Assembly: GCA_003500955.1 (NCBI GenBank)
Contig: DNQP01000041.1
Coordinates: 1-15,310 of the forward strand
DNA: 15,310 nt
Origin: Curvibacter sp.
GTDB lineage: Bacteria > Pseudomonadota > Gammaproteobacteria > Burkholderiales > Burkholderiaceae_C
Direction: 5' to 3'
The position numbers and the translations under genes were made by a program. How positions within the stretch are numbered: the stretch's first letter is position 1; each line of letters opens with the position of its first letter. Below are positions 5,672-13,853 of the stretch, piece after piece. The notes beneath the pieces are model-generated. The model made no database searches, was not told the origin of the DNA, and saw only the letters and a list, made by a program, of their open reading frames with translations.

Positions 5672-6621
5672 GCCGACTCTCCCGGTTTGCGCTGCTTGTC
5701 ATAGGCGTCGACGATGCGCGCCACCAGCGGGTGGCGCACCACGTCGGCGCTGGTGAAACGGCAGATGGCGATGCCCTTGACGCGCTTGAGCACGCGCTCG
5801 GCGTCGATCAGGCCGCTGAGCTGGGTCTTGGGCAGGTCGATCTGACTCACGTCACCCGTGACCACGCCGCGCGAGCCGAAGCCGATGCGCGTGAGGAACA
5901 TCTTCATCTGTTCGGGCGTGGTGTTCTGCGCTTCGTCCAGGATGACGAAGGCGTTGTTCAGCGTGCGCCCGCGCATGAAGGCCAGGGGCGCGATTTCCAG
6001 CGCGTTGCGCTCGAAGGCCTTGGTGACCTTCTCGAAACCCATGAGGTCATAGAGCGCGTCGTACAGCGGGCGCAGATACGGGTCTACCTTCTGCGTCAGG
6101 TCGCCGGGCAGGAAACCCAGGCGCTCGCCGGCTTCGACGGCGGGGCGGGTCAGCACGATGCGCTGCACGGTGCTGCGCTCCAGTGCGTCCACGGCGGCGG
6201 CCACGGCCAGATAGGTCTTGCCGGTGCCTGCGGGGCCGATGCCGAAGGTGATGTCGTGGTTGGCAATGCTCTCCAGGTAATGGGCCTGGTTGGGCGTACG
6301 GGCGCGCAAATCGTGGCGGCGCGTCTGCAGCACGGTGCTGCCGTCCGCGCCTTCTTCCAGCGGCATGCTGCTGTCGCCGGCCAGCATGAGCTGCACATGG
6401 GCCTCTTCGATGGGGCGCTGGGCGATCTCGTACAGCGCCTGCAGCACTTCCATGGCGCGCTGGGCCTGCTTCTTGGCGCCGTCCACCTTGAACTGCTCGT
6501 GGCGGTGGGCTATTCGGACGTTGAGCGCGGTCTCGATGATGCGCAGGTGTTCGTCGGCCGGGCCGCAGAGGTGGGCCAGGCGGGAGTTGTTGGGCGGGGA
6601 GAAGAGGTGACGCAGAATCAA
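5668..6621 (-). CDS. ybeZ: PhoH-family ATPase (YbeZ/PhoL)
   Basis: A 317-residue cytoplasmic P-loop NTPase of the PhoH/PhoL family, genetically and physically linked to YbeY in rRNA processing. An N-terminal KH-like region (about 20-70, LRIIETALNVRIAHRHEQFKV) precedes the ATPase core. Walker A is GPAGTGKT (129-136), Walker B FVILDEAQN (225-233), and the VVTGDVSQIDLP segment acts as sensor. I use TTG at 6619-6621 as start: AGGA lies 9 bases upstream, the open frame upstream contains no ATG or GTG, and ILRHLFSPPNN is the expected family N-terminus. It is divergent from ruvA, 41 bases away, and heads the ybeZ-ybeY operon. Confidence 0.95.
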   Translation of the reverse strand: MILRHLFSPPNNSRLAHLCGPADEHLRIIETALNVRIAHRHEQFKVDGAKKQAQRAMEVLQALYEIAQRPIEEAHVQLMLAGDSSMPLEEGADGSTVLQTRRHDLRARTPNQAHYLESIANHDITFGIGPAGTGKTYLAVAAAVDALERSTVQRIVLTRPAVEAGERLGFLPGDLTQKVDPYLRPLYDALYDLMGFEKVTKAFERNALEIAPLAFMRGRTLNNAFVILDEAQNTTPEQMKMFLTRIGFGSRGVVTGDVSQIDLPKTQLSGLIDAERVLKRVKGIAICRFTSADVVRHPLVARIVDAYDKQRKPGESA

Positions 6622-6662
6622 GCTGATAATTCCTGTAACGATTCCCCTAATGATAGGCCCCC
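6622..6662. promoter_or_regulatory. Short divergent promoter region, ybeZ / ruvA
   Basis: This 41-base AT-richer gap must drive both genes if neither is read through. On the minus strand TATCAT (6655-6650) is a 5/6 match to the -10 consensus and would start transcription about 22 bases before the ybeZ TTG. TCCT at 6631-6634 is the complement of the AGGA ribosome site for that TTG. On the plus strand GATAAT (6625-6630) is a possible -10 for ruvA. The -35 boxes would fall inside the opposite genes and are not convincing. Confidence 0.4.
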
Positions 6663-7238
6663 ATGATCGGCAGACTCTCCGGCACGCTCCTCGAAAAGAA
6701 CCCGCCCCAGGTCCTGGTGGATTGCAACGGTGTGGGCTACGAAGTCCAGGTCTCCATGAGCACCTTCTACAACCTGCCCAACCTGGGCGAGAAGGTCACG
6801 CTGCTCACGCACTTCGTGGTGCGTGAAGATGCGCAGCTGCTCTACGGCTTCGGCACCGCGGCCGAGCGCGAGGGTTTCCGTGAGCTGATCAAGATCTCGG
6901 GCGTCGGCCCGCGCACCGCGCTGGCCGTGCTCTCGGGCATGAGCGTGGCCGAACTGGCCCAGGCGGTGAGCCTGCAGGAGGGCGGGCGCCTGGTCAAGGT
7001 ACCGGGCATCGGCAAGAAGACGGCCGAGCGCCTGCTGCTCGAACTCAAGGGCAAGCTGGGCGCGGATATCGGCGCGCCCCACGTGCAGCCGGGCAGCGAC
7101 GCTCAGGCCGACATCCTGCAGGCTCTGCTGGCCCTGGGCTACAGCGACAAGGAGGCCGCCCTGACGCTCAAGACCCTGCCCAAGGACGTGGGCGTGAGCG
7201 AGGGCATCAAGCTCGCGCTCAAGGCGCTGGCGAAATAA
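6663..7238 (+). CDS. ruvA: Holliday junction branch migration protein RuvA
   Basis: A 191-residue DNA-binding subunit that holds the four-way junction as a tetramer while RuvB pumps DNA. The N-terminal OB-fold starts [20 protein letters not shown]. Two helix-hairpin-helix motifs are visible, [16 protein letters not shown] (78-93) and [19 protein letters not shown] (113-131). The C-terminal RuvB-binding domain III (about 145-191) has the usual [17 protein letters not shown]. Length is normal. The DUF1232 gene follows after 8 bases. ruvB lies 1.6 kb downstream, separated by two unrelated genes, and ruvC is not in the window. Confidence 0.97.
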   Translation: MIGRLSGTLLEKNPPQVLVDCNGVGYEVQVSMSTFYNLPNLGEKVTLLTHFVVREDAQLLYGFGTAAEREGFRELIKISGVGPRTALAVLSGMSVAELAQAVSLQEGGRLVKVPGIGKKTAERLLLELKGKLGADIGAPHVQPGSDAQADILQALLALGYSDKEAALTLKTLPKDVGVSEGIKLALKALAK

Positions 7239-7246
7239 GAACAGCC

Positions 7247-7627
7247 ATGGGCTGGCTCGATGGTTTGAAGCAGCGCGCACGCGCGCTCAAAGCCGAGACC
7301 TATGTGCTCTACCTCGCGGCGCGCCATCCCGGCACGCCCTGGTACGCCAAGCTGCTCGTGGCCGGCATCGTGGCCTACGCCTTCAGCCCCATCGACCTGA
7401 TTCCAGATTTCATCCCGGTGCTGGGGCTGCTCGATGATCTGGTGCTGATACCCCTGGGCATCTGGTGTGCCCTCCGCCTGGTGCCGGCGGCCGTGCTGTC
7501 CGAATGCCGGGCGCGTGCGCAGGAGCGCCGCAAGCTGGTCAGCCGCGCGGCGGGTGCTGTGATCGTCGCGATCTGGCTGGCGCTGGCCGCACTCGGCCTC
7601 TGGTGGGCCTGGCGTCTCTGGGGCTGA
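7247..7627 (+). CDS. YkvA-like DUF1232 membrane protein
   Basis: A 126-residue small membrane protein with the DUF1232 core YAFSPIDLIPDFIP (44-57), followed by VLGLLDDLVLIPLGIW (58-73), and a second hydrophobic helix near the C-terminus (AVIVAIWLALAALGLWWAW, about 103-121). Family members are widespread and have no agreed biochemical function. It begins 8 bases after ruvA and probably shares its transcript. It ends 3 bases before the convergent carbonic anhydrase stop, with no terminator visible. No strong ribosome site is seen. Confidence 0.88.
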   Translation: MGWLDGLKQRARALKAETYVLYLAARHPGTPWYAKLLVAGIVAYAFSPIDLIPDFIPVLGLLDDLVLIPLGIWCALRLVPAAVLSECRARAQERRKLVSRAAGAVIVAIWLALAALGLWWAWRLWG

Positions 7628-7630
7628 GCC

Positions 7631-8758
7631 TCAGGGCCGCCCACCGGGCGCGATGAGCAAGGCGTCACGCACAGGCCGGCCGTTGAGCGACTGCACCGGG
7701 CGCGCGTTGTTGGGATAGAGCTGGCTGAAGAGACGCAGCTGTTCGGCGCTGATGCTCGCGGGTTGCTTGAGGATGAGCCAGAGCACGCCTTCGGTGCAGG
7801 GCGGCGTGGTCAAGGAGCCCATGTACTGGTAGTAGCGCTGGTCGCGCGGCAGGATCTCGCCCACGTGGATCAGGTCCGCCGGCAGCGGCACATGGTCTTT
7901 CACGTCGAGTGGCATGTGCGTCCACACCTTCTGGATCAGCGGGTTGGACGGGCCTTCTTCCAGCAGCACGGCCAGCACCGCCAGCTGCCCCGTGTCGCTG
8001 CGGTGCACGAAGTGCGCCACCATGGGGTAGACACGGCTGTTGATGCGCTCCTCCGCCGGGTGGTGGAAGTGGAACTGCTGCAGGCGGTAGGTCTGCCCGC
8101 GCACCGTGAGGCTGTTGTCGCCGCTGAGCTGCACCTCGATGGTGTGGCCGTTGTTCACCACCGTGCCCGAGCTGGGCGTGTAGTTGAAGGCGATGGCCTC
8201 GGCCGGGCCTTTGAGCGTGTCGGCGTCGTCGATGGCGATGGGCGACTGGCGCTGCCCCTTGGCGCAGGTGGAGAACTCGGGCTTGAGCCGGGCCCACTGG
8301 CCCGGGCCGCCTTCGCCTTCATAGCCCCAGGGTGTGTTCTTGGAGACCGGGGCCGCTGGCTTGGCCGTGGCGGCCGGTGCGTTGCGTTGCTGGCGGATCA
8401 CCAACCCCGGTTCGCGCTGCAGATGGTCGACCGGATTCAGCGGTGGCGCGGAACCCGGCGCCAGCCCGCCGGCGGCGCTCTTGCGGTCGATCAGCAGGTT
8501 GAGCTTTTTCTTCGTCGGGTCGCCGCTGTTCATGGCATCGCGCAGCTGGGACTCGATGTCGATGCGCGTGCCCTCCACGCGTGCCGGCGGCGTTGCCGCG
8601 GGCGCAGGCGTGGCAGCAGGCTCCGGGACGGGCAAGGGTGTCGCAGGAGCCGGCTCCTGCGCATGCACGCCGCTGGCCAGCAGGAAGGTCAGCAAGGCCA
8701 GGCGGGCCGTGGGCAGGGGAGGGCGGGAGCTTTTTGTCATGGGCAGGGTGCGGGCCAT
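7631..8758 (-). CDS. Secreted alpha-type carbonic anhydrase with long Pro/Ala N-terminal extension
   Basis: A 375-residue protein from this start. It would interconvert CO2 and bicarbonate in the periplasm. After the signal peptide (cut near residue 33, SGVHA/QEP) comes a roughly 110-residue Pro/Ala-rich region containing a more ordered stretch, [18 protein letters not shown] (63-80). The alpha-CA domain starts near 143 ([13 protein letters not shown]). Zinc ligands are His230 and His232 in [10 protein letters not shown] and His249 in MVAHFVH. His205 in VNNGHTIEV matches the proton-shuttle position, SLTTPPC is conserved, and Cys165 and Cys321 match the disulfide of bacterial alpha-CAs. The catalytic domain is complete; the extension is unusual, as most bacterial alpha-CAs are about 245 residues. 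AGGA lies only 3 bases before this ATG; an alternative ATG at 8740, 6 codons later, has no ribosome site. Confidence 0.9.
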   Translation of the reverse strand: MARTLPMTKSSRPPLPTARLALLTFLLASGVHAQEPAPATPLPVPEPAATPAPAATPPARVEGTRIDIESQLRDAMNSGDPTKKKLNLLIDRKSAAGGLAPGSAPPLNPVDHLQREPGLVIRQQRNAPAATAKPAAPVSKNTPWGYEGEGGPGQWARLKPEFSTCAKGQRQSPIAIDDADTLKGPAEAIAFNYTPSSGTVVNNGHTIEVQLSGDNSLTVRGQTYRLQQFHFHHPAEERINSRVYPMVAHFVHRSDTGQLAVLAVLLEEGPSNPLIQKVWTHMPLDVKDHVPLPADLIHVGEILPRDQRYYQYMGSLTTPPCTEGVLWLILKQPASISAEQLRLFSQLYPNNARPVQSLNGRPVRDALLIAPGGRP

Positions 8759-8794
8759 CGTTCCTATGCTATCGGCAGGAAGAGGCCAGCACTT

Positions 8795-8846
8795 GAGGTC
8801 GGCTATAGTCGGCAAAGACATTGATGTCCCTCGAAAACACCCCGCC
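8795..8846 (+). promoter_or_regulatory. Leader and candidate promoter of ruvB
   Basis: Between the divergent carbonic anhydrase and ruvB, TATAGT (8804-8809) is a 5/6 match to the -10 consensus and would give a leader of about 30 bases. No good -35 lies at the right distance, and no clear Shine-Dalgarno sequence precedes the GTG at 8847. Weak evidence only. Confidence 0.3.
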
Positions 8847-9905
8847 GTGAGCATCCAGACCGACGATTTCGACATGCCCAGCGGCCCGCGCGTGGTCTCG
8901 GCCGCGCCCGTTTCACCCGGCGAGGAGGCCATCGAGCGTGCGCTGCGGCCCAAGCTGCTCGACGAATACGTGGGTCAGGCCAAGGTGCGCGAGCAGCTGG
9001 AGATCTTCATCGGCGCGGCGCGCAAGCGCGAAGAGGCGCTGGACCATGTGCTGCTGTTCGGCCCGCCGGGCCTGGGCAAGACCACGCTGAGCCACATCAT
9101 CGCGGCCGAGCTCGGCGTGAACCTGCGCCAGACCAGCGGCCCGGTGCTCGAAAAGCCCAAGGACCTGGCCGCGCTGCTGACCAATCTCGAGAAGAACGAC
9201 GTGCTTTTCATCGACGAGATCCACCGCCTCTCGCCCGTGGTCGAGGAAATCCTCTACCCCGCGCTCGAGGACTACCAGATCGACATCATGATCGGCGAAG
9301 GTCCGGCCGCGCGCAGCATCAAGCTCGATCTGCAGCCTTTCACCCTGGTGGGTGCGACCACGCGCGCCGGCATGCTGACCAACCCGCTGCGCGACCGCTT
9401 CGGCATCGTGGCCCGGCTGGAGTTCTACAACGCCGAGGAACTGGCGCGCATCGTCACGCGCAGCGCCGGCCTGCTCAACGCGCCCATGGACGCCGAGGGC
9501 GGCTTCGAGATCGCGCGCCGTTCGCGCGGCACGCCGCGCATCGCCAACCGTCTGCTGCGCCGCGTGCGCGACTATGCAGACGTGAAGGGCAGCGGCCGCA
9601 TCACGCAGGAGATCGCGCGCAAAGCCCTGGCCATGCTGGACGTGGACCCGCAGGGCTTCGACCTGATGGACCGCAAGCTGCTGGAGGCCGTGATCCACCG
9701 TTTCGACGGCGGCCCGGTGGGCCTGGACAACATCGCCGCCAGCATCGGCGAAGAGGCTGGCACCATCGAGGACGTGATCGAGCCCTATCTGATCCAGCAG
9801 GGCTTTCTGCAGCGCACGCCGCGCGGGCGCATCGCCACCCTGGCGGCCTACCGCCACCTGGGCGTGGCCCCGCCCAAGACCGACGGCAGCCTGTTCGAGG
9901 CCTGA
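8847..9905 (+). CDS. ruvB: Holliday junction branch migration ATPase RuvB
   Basis: The motor of the RuvAB complex: an AAA+ hexamer that drives branch migration. I place the start at GTG 8847 ([13 protein letters not shown]), giving 352 residues, the normal RuvB length; the frame is open further upstream but that sequence is not RuvB-like. Walker A is GPPGLGKT (72-79), Walker [11 protein letters not shown] (119-128), and sensor 1 with the arginine-containing loop is [19 protein letters not shown] (168-186). The C-terminal winged helix ends in [21 protein letters not shown]. The adaptor-protein gene follows after 24 bases, so the transporter operon could be partly read through from ruvB. Confidence 0.97.
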   Translation: MSIQTDDFDMPSGPRVVSAAPVSPGEEAIERALRPKLLDEYVGQAKVREQLEIFIGAARKREEALDHVLLFGPPGLGKTTLSHIIAAELGVNLRQTSGPVLEKPKDLAALLTNLEKNDVLFIDEIHRLSPVVEEILYPALEDYQIDIMIGEGPAARSIKLDLQPFTLVGATTRAGMLTNPLRDRFGIVARLEFYNAEELARIVTRSAGLLNAPMDAEGGFEIARRSRGTPRIANRLLRRVRDYADVKGSGRITQEIARKALAMLDVDPQGFDLMDRKLLEAVIHRFDGGPVGLDNIAASIGEEAGTIEDVIEPYLIQQGFLQRTPRGRIATLAAYRHLGVAPPKTDGSLFEA

Positions 9906-9929
9906 GCCCGGGGACCAGGCCGCGACACC

Positions 9930-11081
9930 ATGTTCAAGCTCCCCGCAGGCAAGACACGCTGGGTGGTGCTGACCCTGGTGCTGGTGGCGGGGCTGGCGGC
10001 CGTTTTCGCCCTGGGCTTGCGTGCGCCGCAGGCGCCGGCTTACGTGGTGCAGGCTGCCCCCCTGGTGCGCACCCTGCAGTTCTCGGCCCGCGTGGCCACG
10101 CTCTCGCGCGTGGAGATCGGCAGCACTGTCACCGGCCGTGTGGCCCAGGTGCAGGTGCGCGAGGGGGCGCAGGTACGGCGCGGCGCGGTGCTGATCCGTC
10201 TGGAGACCGATGAACTTCGCGCGGCCGAGGCGCAGGCCGTGGCCAGCGAGCGCCAGGCCGAGGCCACCTTGCAAGCCGCCCGCGCCACGCTGGCGCGCGC
10301 CGAGCAGCTCGTGAAACAGAATTTCTACAGCGCCGCCCAGCTCGACGAGGCACGGCGCGCCGTGGACGTGGCCCAGGCCCAGCAGGGTGCGGCCCGCGCC
10401 GCCGTGGTGGCCGCCCGCGCACGCCTGGAGCAGGCCCGCATCGAGGCGCCGGCCGATGCACGCGTGCTTGCGCGCATGGTCGAGCCCGGGCAGATCGTGC
10501 AGCCGGGCAAGGCCCTGATGAGCCTGGCCCTGGCCGGGCCCACGCAGCTGGTGGCCCAGGTGGATGAGCGCTTCCTCGACCAGCTTCAGGTCGGGCAGCC
10601 CGCCACGGTGGTGTCCGATGCCTTTGCCAGCGTGCGCTTCCAGGCCAGGGTGCTGAGCATTGCCCCACTGGTGGACGCGCAGCGCGGCGCTGTCGAGATC
10701 AAGTTTGCGCTGGACAAGGAAGCCCCCGGCTTTCTGCGCGAGGACATGACGCTCTCGGTCGAGGTGGAAACAGGGCGGCGCGAGCGTGCGCTCACGCTGC
10801 CCCTGGTCCTGCTGCAGGAGGCCCGTGGCGATACGGCCGAAGTGCAGGTGGTCGTGGACGGACGGGTGCAGGCGCGCACCCTGCGCCTGGGCCTGCGCAC
10901 CCTGGTGGCGGTCGAGGTGCTCGAGGGCTTGCAGTCTGGTGACGTGGTGCTCGGGGGCAAGACTCACACGCCGGGCGAGCGCGTGCGTCCGGTGCCGCAG
11001 CAAGCCTGGTCGGCGGTCGCGGGCGCCACGCCCCAGGGCGGCAGCGCCGGCTCGGCGCTGAGCAATGCCATGGGGCGTTGA
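9930..11081 (+). CDS. HlyD/MacA-type periplasmic adaptor protein
   Basis: A 383-residue membrane fusion protein anchored by one N-terminal helix (WVVLTLVLVAGLAAVFALGL, 11-30) with the rest in the periplasm. A lipoyl-type half-motif (EIGSTVTGRVAQVQVREGAQVRRG, with its partner near ARVLARMVEPGQIVQPGKAL, 177-196) flanks an alpha-hairpin at about 97-170. The hairpin contains R123, L127 and S134 in the spacing R-x3-L-x6-S, the tip motif by which MacA/AcrA-type adaptors touch TolC. Beta-barrel and membrane-proximal domains follow, and the C-terminus is a Gly/Ala/Ser tail. It is the first gene of a four-gene operon with permease, ATPase and MipA-like genes, which argues for an ABC (MacAB-like) rather than RND partner. 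The substrate is unknown. Confidence 0.9.
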   Translation: MFKLPAGKTRWVVLTLVLVAGLAAVFALGLRAPQAPAYVVQAAPLVRTLQFSARVATLSRVEIGSTVTGRVAQVQVREGAQVRRGAVLIRLETDELRAAEAQAVASERQAEATLQAARATLARAEQLVKQNFYSAAQLDEARRAVDVAQAQQGAARAAVVAARARLEQARIEAPADARVLARMVEPGQIVQPGKALMSLALAGPTQLVAQVDERFLDQLQVGQPATVVSDAFASVRFQARVLSIAPLVDAQRGAVEIKFALDKEAPGFLREDMTLSVEVETGRRERALTLPLVLLQEARGDTAEVQVVVDGRVQARTLRLGLRTLVAVEVLEGLQSGDVVLGGKTHTPGERVRPVPQQAWSAVAGATPQGGSAGSALSNAMGR

Positions 11082-11083
11082 GG
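11080..11083 (+). promoter_or_regulatory. Ribosome binding site favouring ATG 11093 for the permease
   Basis: GAGG overlaps the adaptor stop codon (TGA 11079-11081) and lies 9 bases before ATG 11093. This supports that ATG over the TTG at 11078, five codons earlier and overlapping the stop, for which no ribosome site is seen. Confidence 0.55.
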
Positions 11084-11092
11084 CGCAACGCC

Positions 11093-12328
11093 ATGCAGGG
11101 CTGGCTGGGCTTTGAACTGCGGGTGGCCCTGCGCTTTCTGCGCGAAGGGCGCATGCAGACGCTGCTCATCATCGTCGGTGTGGCCGCGGGCGTGGCCGTG
11201 GTGGCCTACATCTCCGCACTCATCTCCGGTCTGCAGGGCAGCACGCTGGACAAGACCCTGGGCGCGCAGGCGCATCTGGTGCTGCGGGCGCCCGACGATC
11301 TGGTGACGCCGGCCCGCCTTGCCGACGGCACCCAGGCCCTGACCGAGACCCAGCCGCGCGTGCAGCGCCTGCGCTCGGTTGCCAACTGGCAGGCCCTGGT
11401 GCCGCTGCTGGAGCAGATGGCGCCGATCGCCGCCGTCTCGCCCATGGTCTCGGGCTCGGGTCTGGCCTTGCGTGGCGAGGCGGCGCAGGCCATCGCCCTG
11501 GTGGGCGTGGAGCTGGAGCGCTACGAGCGCATCGTCGGCCTGCGCAGCAAGGTGGTCAGCGGCAGCGCGCGGCTGGACCCGGGCGAGGCCATCCTGGGCC
11601 GTGAACTCGCGGCCGACCTCGGTGTGCGCGTGGGTGACCGCGTGACCCTGCAGACCACGGTGGGTGGCCGCAACGTCAGTGACGCCGTGCGTGTGACCGC
11701 GCTGGTCGATCTGGGCGTCAGGGACCTGAACCGTCGCACCGTCATCGTGCCGCTGCGCGCGGCGCAAAGCCTCTTGGGCCTGCCCGGGGGCGCCACCGTG
11801 CTCGACATGACGCTCAAGGATGTCTGGACGGCCAACGAGCTCGCGGCCGAGCTGCGCGAGCGCTACCCGTACAAGGTCGAGAGCTGGCAGGAGAACAATG
11901 CGCAGCTCGTCTCTGCGCTCAACGCGCAGTCGGTCAGCACCGCGCTGATCCGCGGCGTGGTCATGATCGTGGTGGTGCTGGGCATTGCCAGCGTGCTGGT
12001 GGTGTCCGTGGTGCAGAAGCGCCGCGAGATCGGCATCCTGCGCGCCATGGGCGCCACGCGCGGCCAGGTGCTGCGCGTCTTCCTGGTCCAGGGGGCGGTG
12101 GTGGGCGCGCTGGGTTCGGCCTTGGGCATGCTGCTGGCGGTGGCGCTGATCTGGGCCTTTACCCATTTCGTACGCGGCTCGGACGGGCTGCCCCTGTTCT
12201 CCATCACCCTGCCGCTGGCCACGGCGCTGCAGGTGGCGGGCATTGCCACGCTCTGCGGTGTGCTCGCGGCCATTGCGCCCGCGCGCCGTGCGGCCGCCAT
12301 GGATCCGGCCCAGGCGATCCGGATATGA
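11093..12328 (+). CDS. FtsX/MacB/LolC-type ABC transporter permease
   Basis: A 411-residue inner-membrane subunit with the four-helix FtsX/MacB topology. Helix 1 is near residues 22-44 (LLIIVGVAAGVAVVAYISAL), followed by a large periplasmic domain of about 230 residues and three C-terminal helices. QKRREIGILRAMGATRGQVL is the cytoplasmic coupling region that receives force from the ATPase. The end, PARRAAAMDPAQAIRI, is the classic family C-terminus. Such mechanotransmission permeases do not carry substrate through a membrane channel; they drive periplasmic adaptors or lipoprotein release. It overlaps the ATPase start by 4 bases (ATGA). A MacB proper has the ATPase fused; here it is separate, as in LolCDE, but with only one permease, so a homodimer is expected. 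Confidence 0.92.
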   Translation: MQGWLGFELRVALRFLREGRMQTLLIIVGVAAGVAVVAYISALISGLQGSTLDKTLGAQAHLVLRAPDDLVTPARLADGTQALTETQPRVQRLRSVANWQALVPLLEQMAPIAAVSPMVSGSGLALRGEAAQAIALVGVELERYERIVGLRSKVVSGSARLDPGEAILGRELAADLGVRVGDRVTLQTTVGGRNVSDAVRVTALVDLGVRDLNRRTVIVPLRAAQSLLGLPGGATVLDMTLKDVWTANELAAELRERYPYKVESWQENNAQLVSALNAQSVSTALIRGVVMIVVVLGIASVLVVSVVQKRREIGILRAMGATRGQVLRVFLVQGAVVGALGSALGMLLAVALIWAFTHFVRGSDGLPLFSITLPLATALQVAGIATLCGVLAAIAPARRAAAMDPAQAIRI

Positions 12329-13032
12329 GCCGCGGCGACCTCCTCATCGAGCTGGACAATGTCCGCAAGGCCTACAACGTGGGCCAGCCCAATGAGGCCG
12401 AGGTGCTGCATGGCGTGGACCTGAACGTGACGCGCGGCGAGTTCATGGCGTTGATCGGGCCTTCGGGCTCGGGCAAGAGCACCTTGCTCAACATCGTGGG
12501 CCTGCTCGAGCGCATGAGCAGCGGGCGCTATCTGCTGCAGGGTGAAGAGGTGCAGGCCCTGGACGACACCGCGCTCACGCTGCGCCGGCGCAGCACGCTG
12601 GGCTTTGTGTTCCAGTTTCATCACCTGTTGCCGGCCTTCAGCGCCGTGGAGAATGTGACGCTGCCCGTGCTGATGGCCGAAGGCCGCGTCGCCGCGCGCC
12701 ACGAGCAGCAGGCGCGCGAGCTGCTGGCCGCGGTGGGCCTGTCGCGCGCCTTCGACAAGCGCCCGGCCGAGCTGTCCGGCGGCATGCAGCAGCGCGTGGC
12801 CATCGCGCGCGCGCTGGTGATGAACCCCGCGCTGGTGCTGGCGGACGAGCCCACCGGCAACCTGGACACGGCCTCCTCCGACGAGGTCTTTGCCCTGCTG
12901 CGCCGCATGCACGCCCAGCGCGGCACGTCCTTTGTGGTGGTCACGCACGATCCGCGGCTGGCCGCGCGCTGTGACCGCATCGTTGAGTTGGTGGATGGGC
13001 GCATCGCCCGTGATCAGAAAGTGGAGCCATGA
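12325..13032 (+). CDS. LolD/MacB-type ABC transporter ATP-binding protein
   Basis: A 235-residue cytoplasmic ATPase that powers the preceding permease. All motifs are intact: Walker A GPSGSGKST (45-53), Q-loop Gln97 in VFQFHHLLPAFSAVENV, signature LSGGMQQRVAIARAL (150-164), Walker B LVLADEPTGNLD (170-181) and H-loop His208 in VVVTHD. The LLPAFSAVENV and DEPTGNLD wording is typical of the LolD/MacB/FtsE clade. Both ends overlap neighbouring genes by 4 bases (ATGA at 12325-12328 and 13029-13032), so it is tightly co-translated with the permease and the MipA-like protein. Confidence 0.95.
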   Translation: MSRGDLLIELDNVRKAYNVGQPNEAEVLHGVDLNVTRGEFMALIGPSGSGKSTLLNIVGLLERMSSGRYLLQGEEVQALDDTALTLRRRSTLGFVFQFHHLLPAFSAVENVTLPVLMAEGRVAARHEQQARELLAAVGLSRAFDKRPAELSGGMQQRVAIARALVMNPALVLADEPTGNLDTASSDEVFALLRRMHAQRGTSFVVVTHDPRLAARCDRIVELVDGRIARDQKVEP

Positions 13033-13853
13033 AGAAGAACATGCTGTGGCTGCTGGCCGGTCTGGCGCTGGGCGCGCAGGCCGAACTCAAGCCCGAGTGG
13101 GAGTTCGGCATGGGCGTGGGCGCGGTGGATTTCCCGCTTTACCGCGGTGCCGAGGAGCGGCGCACCTATGTGCTGCCCACGCCCTATGTGCAGTACCGCG
13201 GCAAGTTCCTGCGCGTGGAGCGCGAGCGCGTGCGCGGCCTGCTGTTCCGCCATGACCGGGTGGAGCTGGACATCAGCGTCAACGGCTCGGTGCCCGTGAA
13301 GAGCAAGGACAGCCGTGCGCGCCAGGGCATGCCCGACCTGGACCCGACGCTGGAGCTCGGCCCCGAGCTGCAGGTGCACCTCTATTACGACGAGCGCAGG
13401 CACACCAATCTGGACCTGCGCCTGCCCGTGCGCGCCGTCTACGCCGTGAACTTCGGCCGCTTCGACCATGTGGGCTGGATCCATCACCCCCTGCTCAACC
13501 TGGACCTCAAGAACGCGGGCCGTAGCGGCTGGGATCTGGGCCTGCAGCTGGGCTGGCTGCGCGGCGACCGCGGCTACCACGCCTATTTCTATGACGTGGC
13601 GCCGCAATACGCCACGGCCACGCGCCCTGCCTACAGCGCCACCGGCGGCGCTTCGGGGCGGCAGTTCACCATCGGCATGAGCCGGCGGCGCGGCGATGTC
13701 TGGATGGGCGCCTTCGCCAAGTACGATGACCTGCGCAGCGCCGTCTTCACCGACAGCCCGCTGGTGCAGAAGCGCGAGAACTACTCGGTGGGTTTCGCCA
13801 TCGCCTGGGTGTTCGCCAGGTCGGAAAAGATGGTCGAGGTCAGCGACGACTGA
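13029..13853 (+). CDS. MipA/OmpV-family outer-membrane protein
   Basis: A 274-residue protein with a signal peptide (MKKNMLWLLAGLALGAQA) and alternating beta-barrel strands. The MipA/OmpV pattern is seen in EFGMGVGAVDFPLYRGAEE (24-42), then PTPYVQYRGKFLRVERERVRG (about 50-70), and in the C-terminal strand ENYSVGFAIAWVFARS. E. coli MipA binds the lytic transglycosylase MltA and PBP1B, and other members act as outer-membrane pores or are antibiotic-induced. Its start overlaps the ATPase stop by 4 bases, so it belongs to the transporter operon, a strong hint that it works with the adaptor/permease/ATPase set. The last 73 bases overlap the convergent lipid-enzyme gene. The C-terminus continues a dozen residues past the last strand (MVEVSDD) rather than ending in Phe. 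Confidence 0.87.
   Translation: MKKNMLWLLAGLALGAQAELKPEWEFGMGVGAVDFPLYRGAEERRTYVLPTPYVQYRGKFLRVERERVRGLLFRHDRVELDISVNGSVPVKSKDSRARQGMPDLDPTLELGPELQVHLYYDERRHTNLDLRLPVRAVYAVNFGRFDHVGWIHHPLLNLDLKNAGRSGWDLGLQLGWLRGDRGYHAYFYDVAPQYATATRPAYSATGGASGRQFTIGMSRRRGDVWMGAFAKYDDLRSAVFTDSPLVQKRENYSVGFAIAWVFARSEKMVEVSDD

Noticed and set aside
8334..8846. N-terminal extension of RuvB upstream of GTG 8847
   Set aside because: The frame is open but overlaps the carbonic anhydrase gene on the other strand and has no RuvB-like residues before SIQTDDF; the GTG gives the normal length.
8913..11003. A 696-codon open frame on the minus strand
   Set aside because: It lies antisense across ruvB and the adaptor gene, is rich in His, Ala, Gln and Gly, has no recognisable motif, and is typical of the mirror frame of GC-rich genes.
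10964..12166. A 400-codon minus-strand frame opposite the permease
   Set aside because: It is His/Gln/Arg-rich antisense sequence with no motif, opposite a complete FtsX-type permease.
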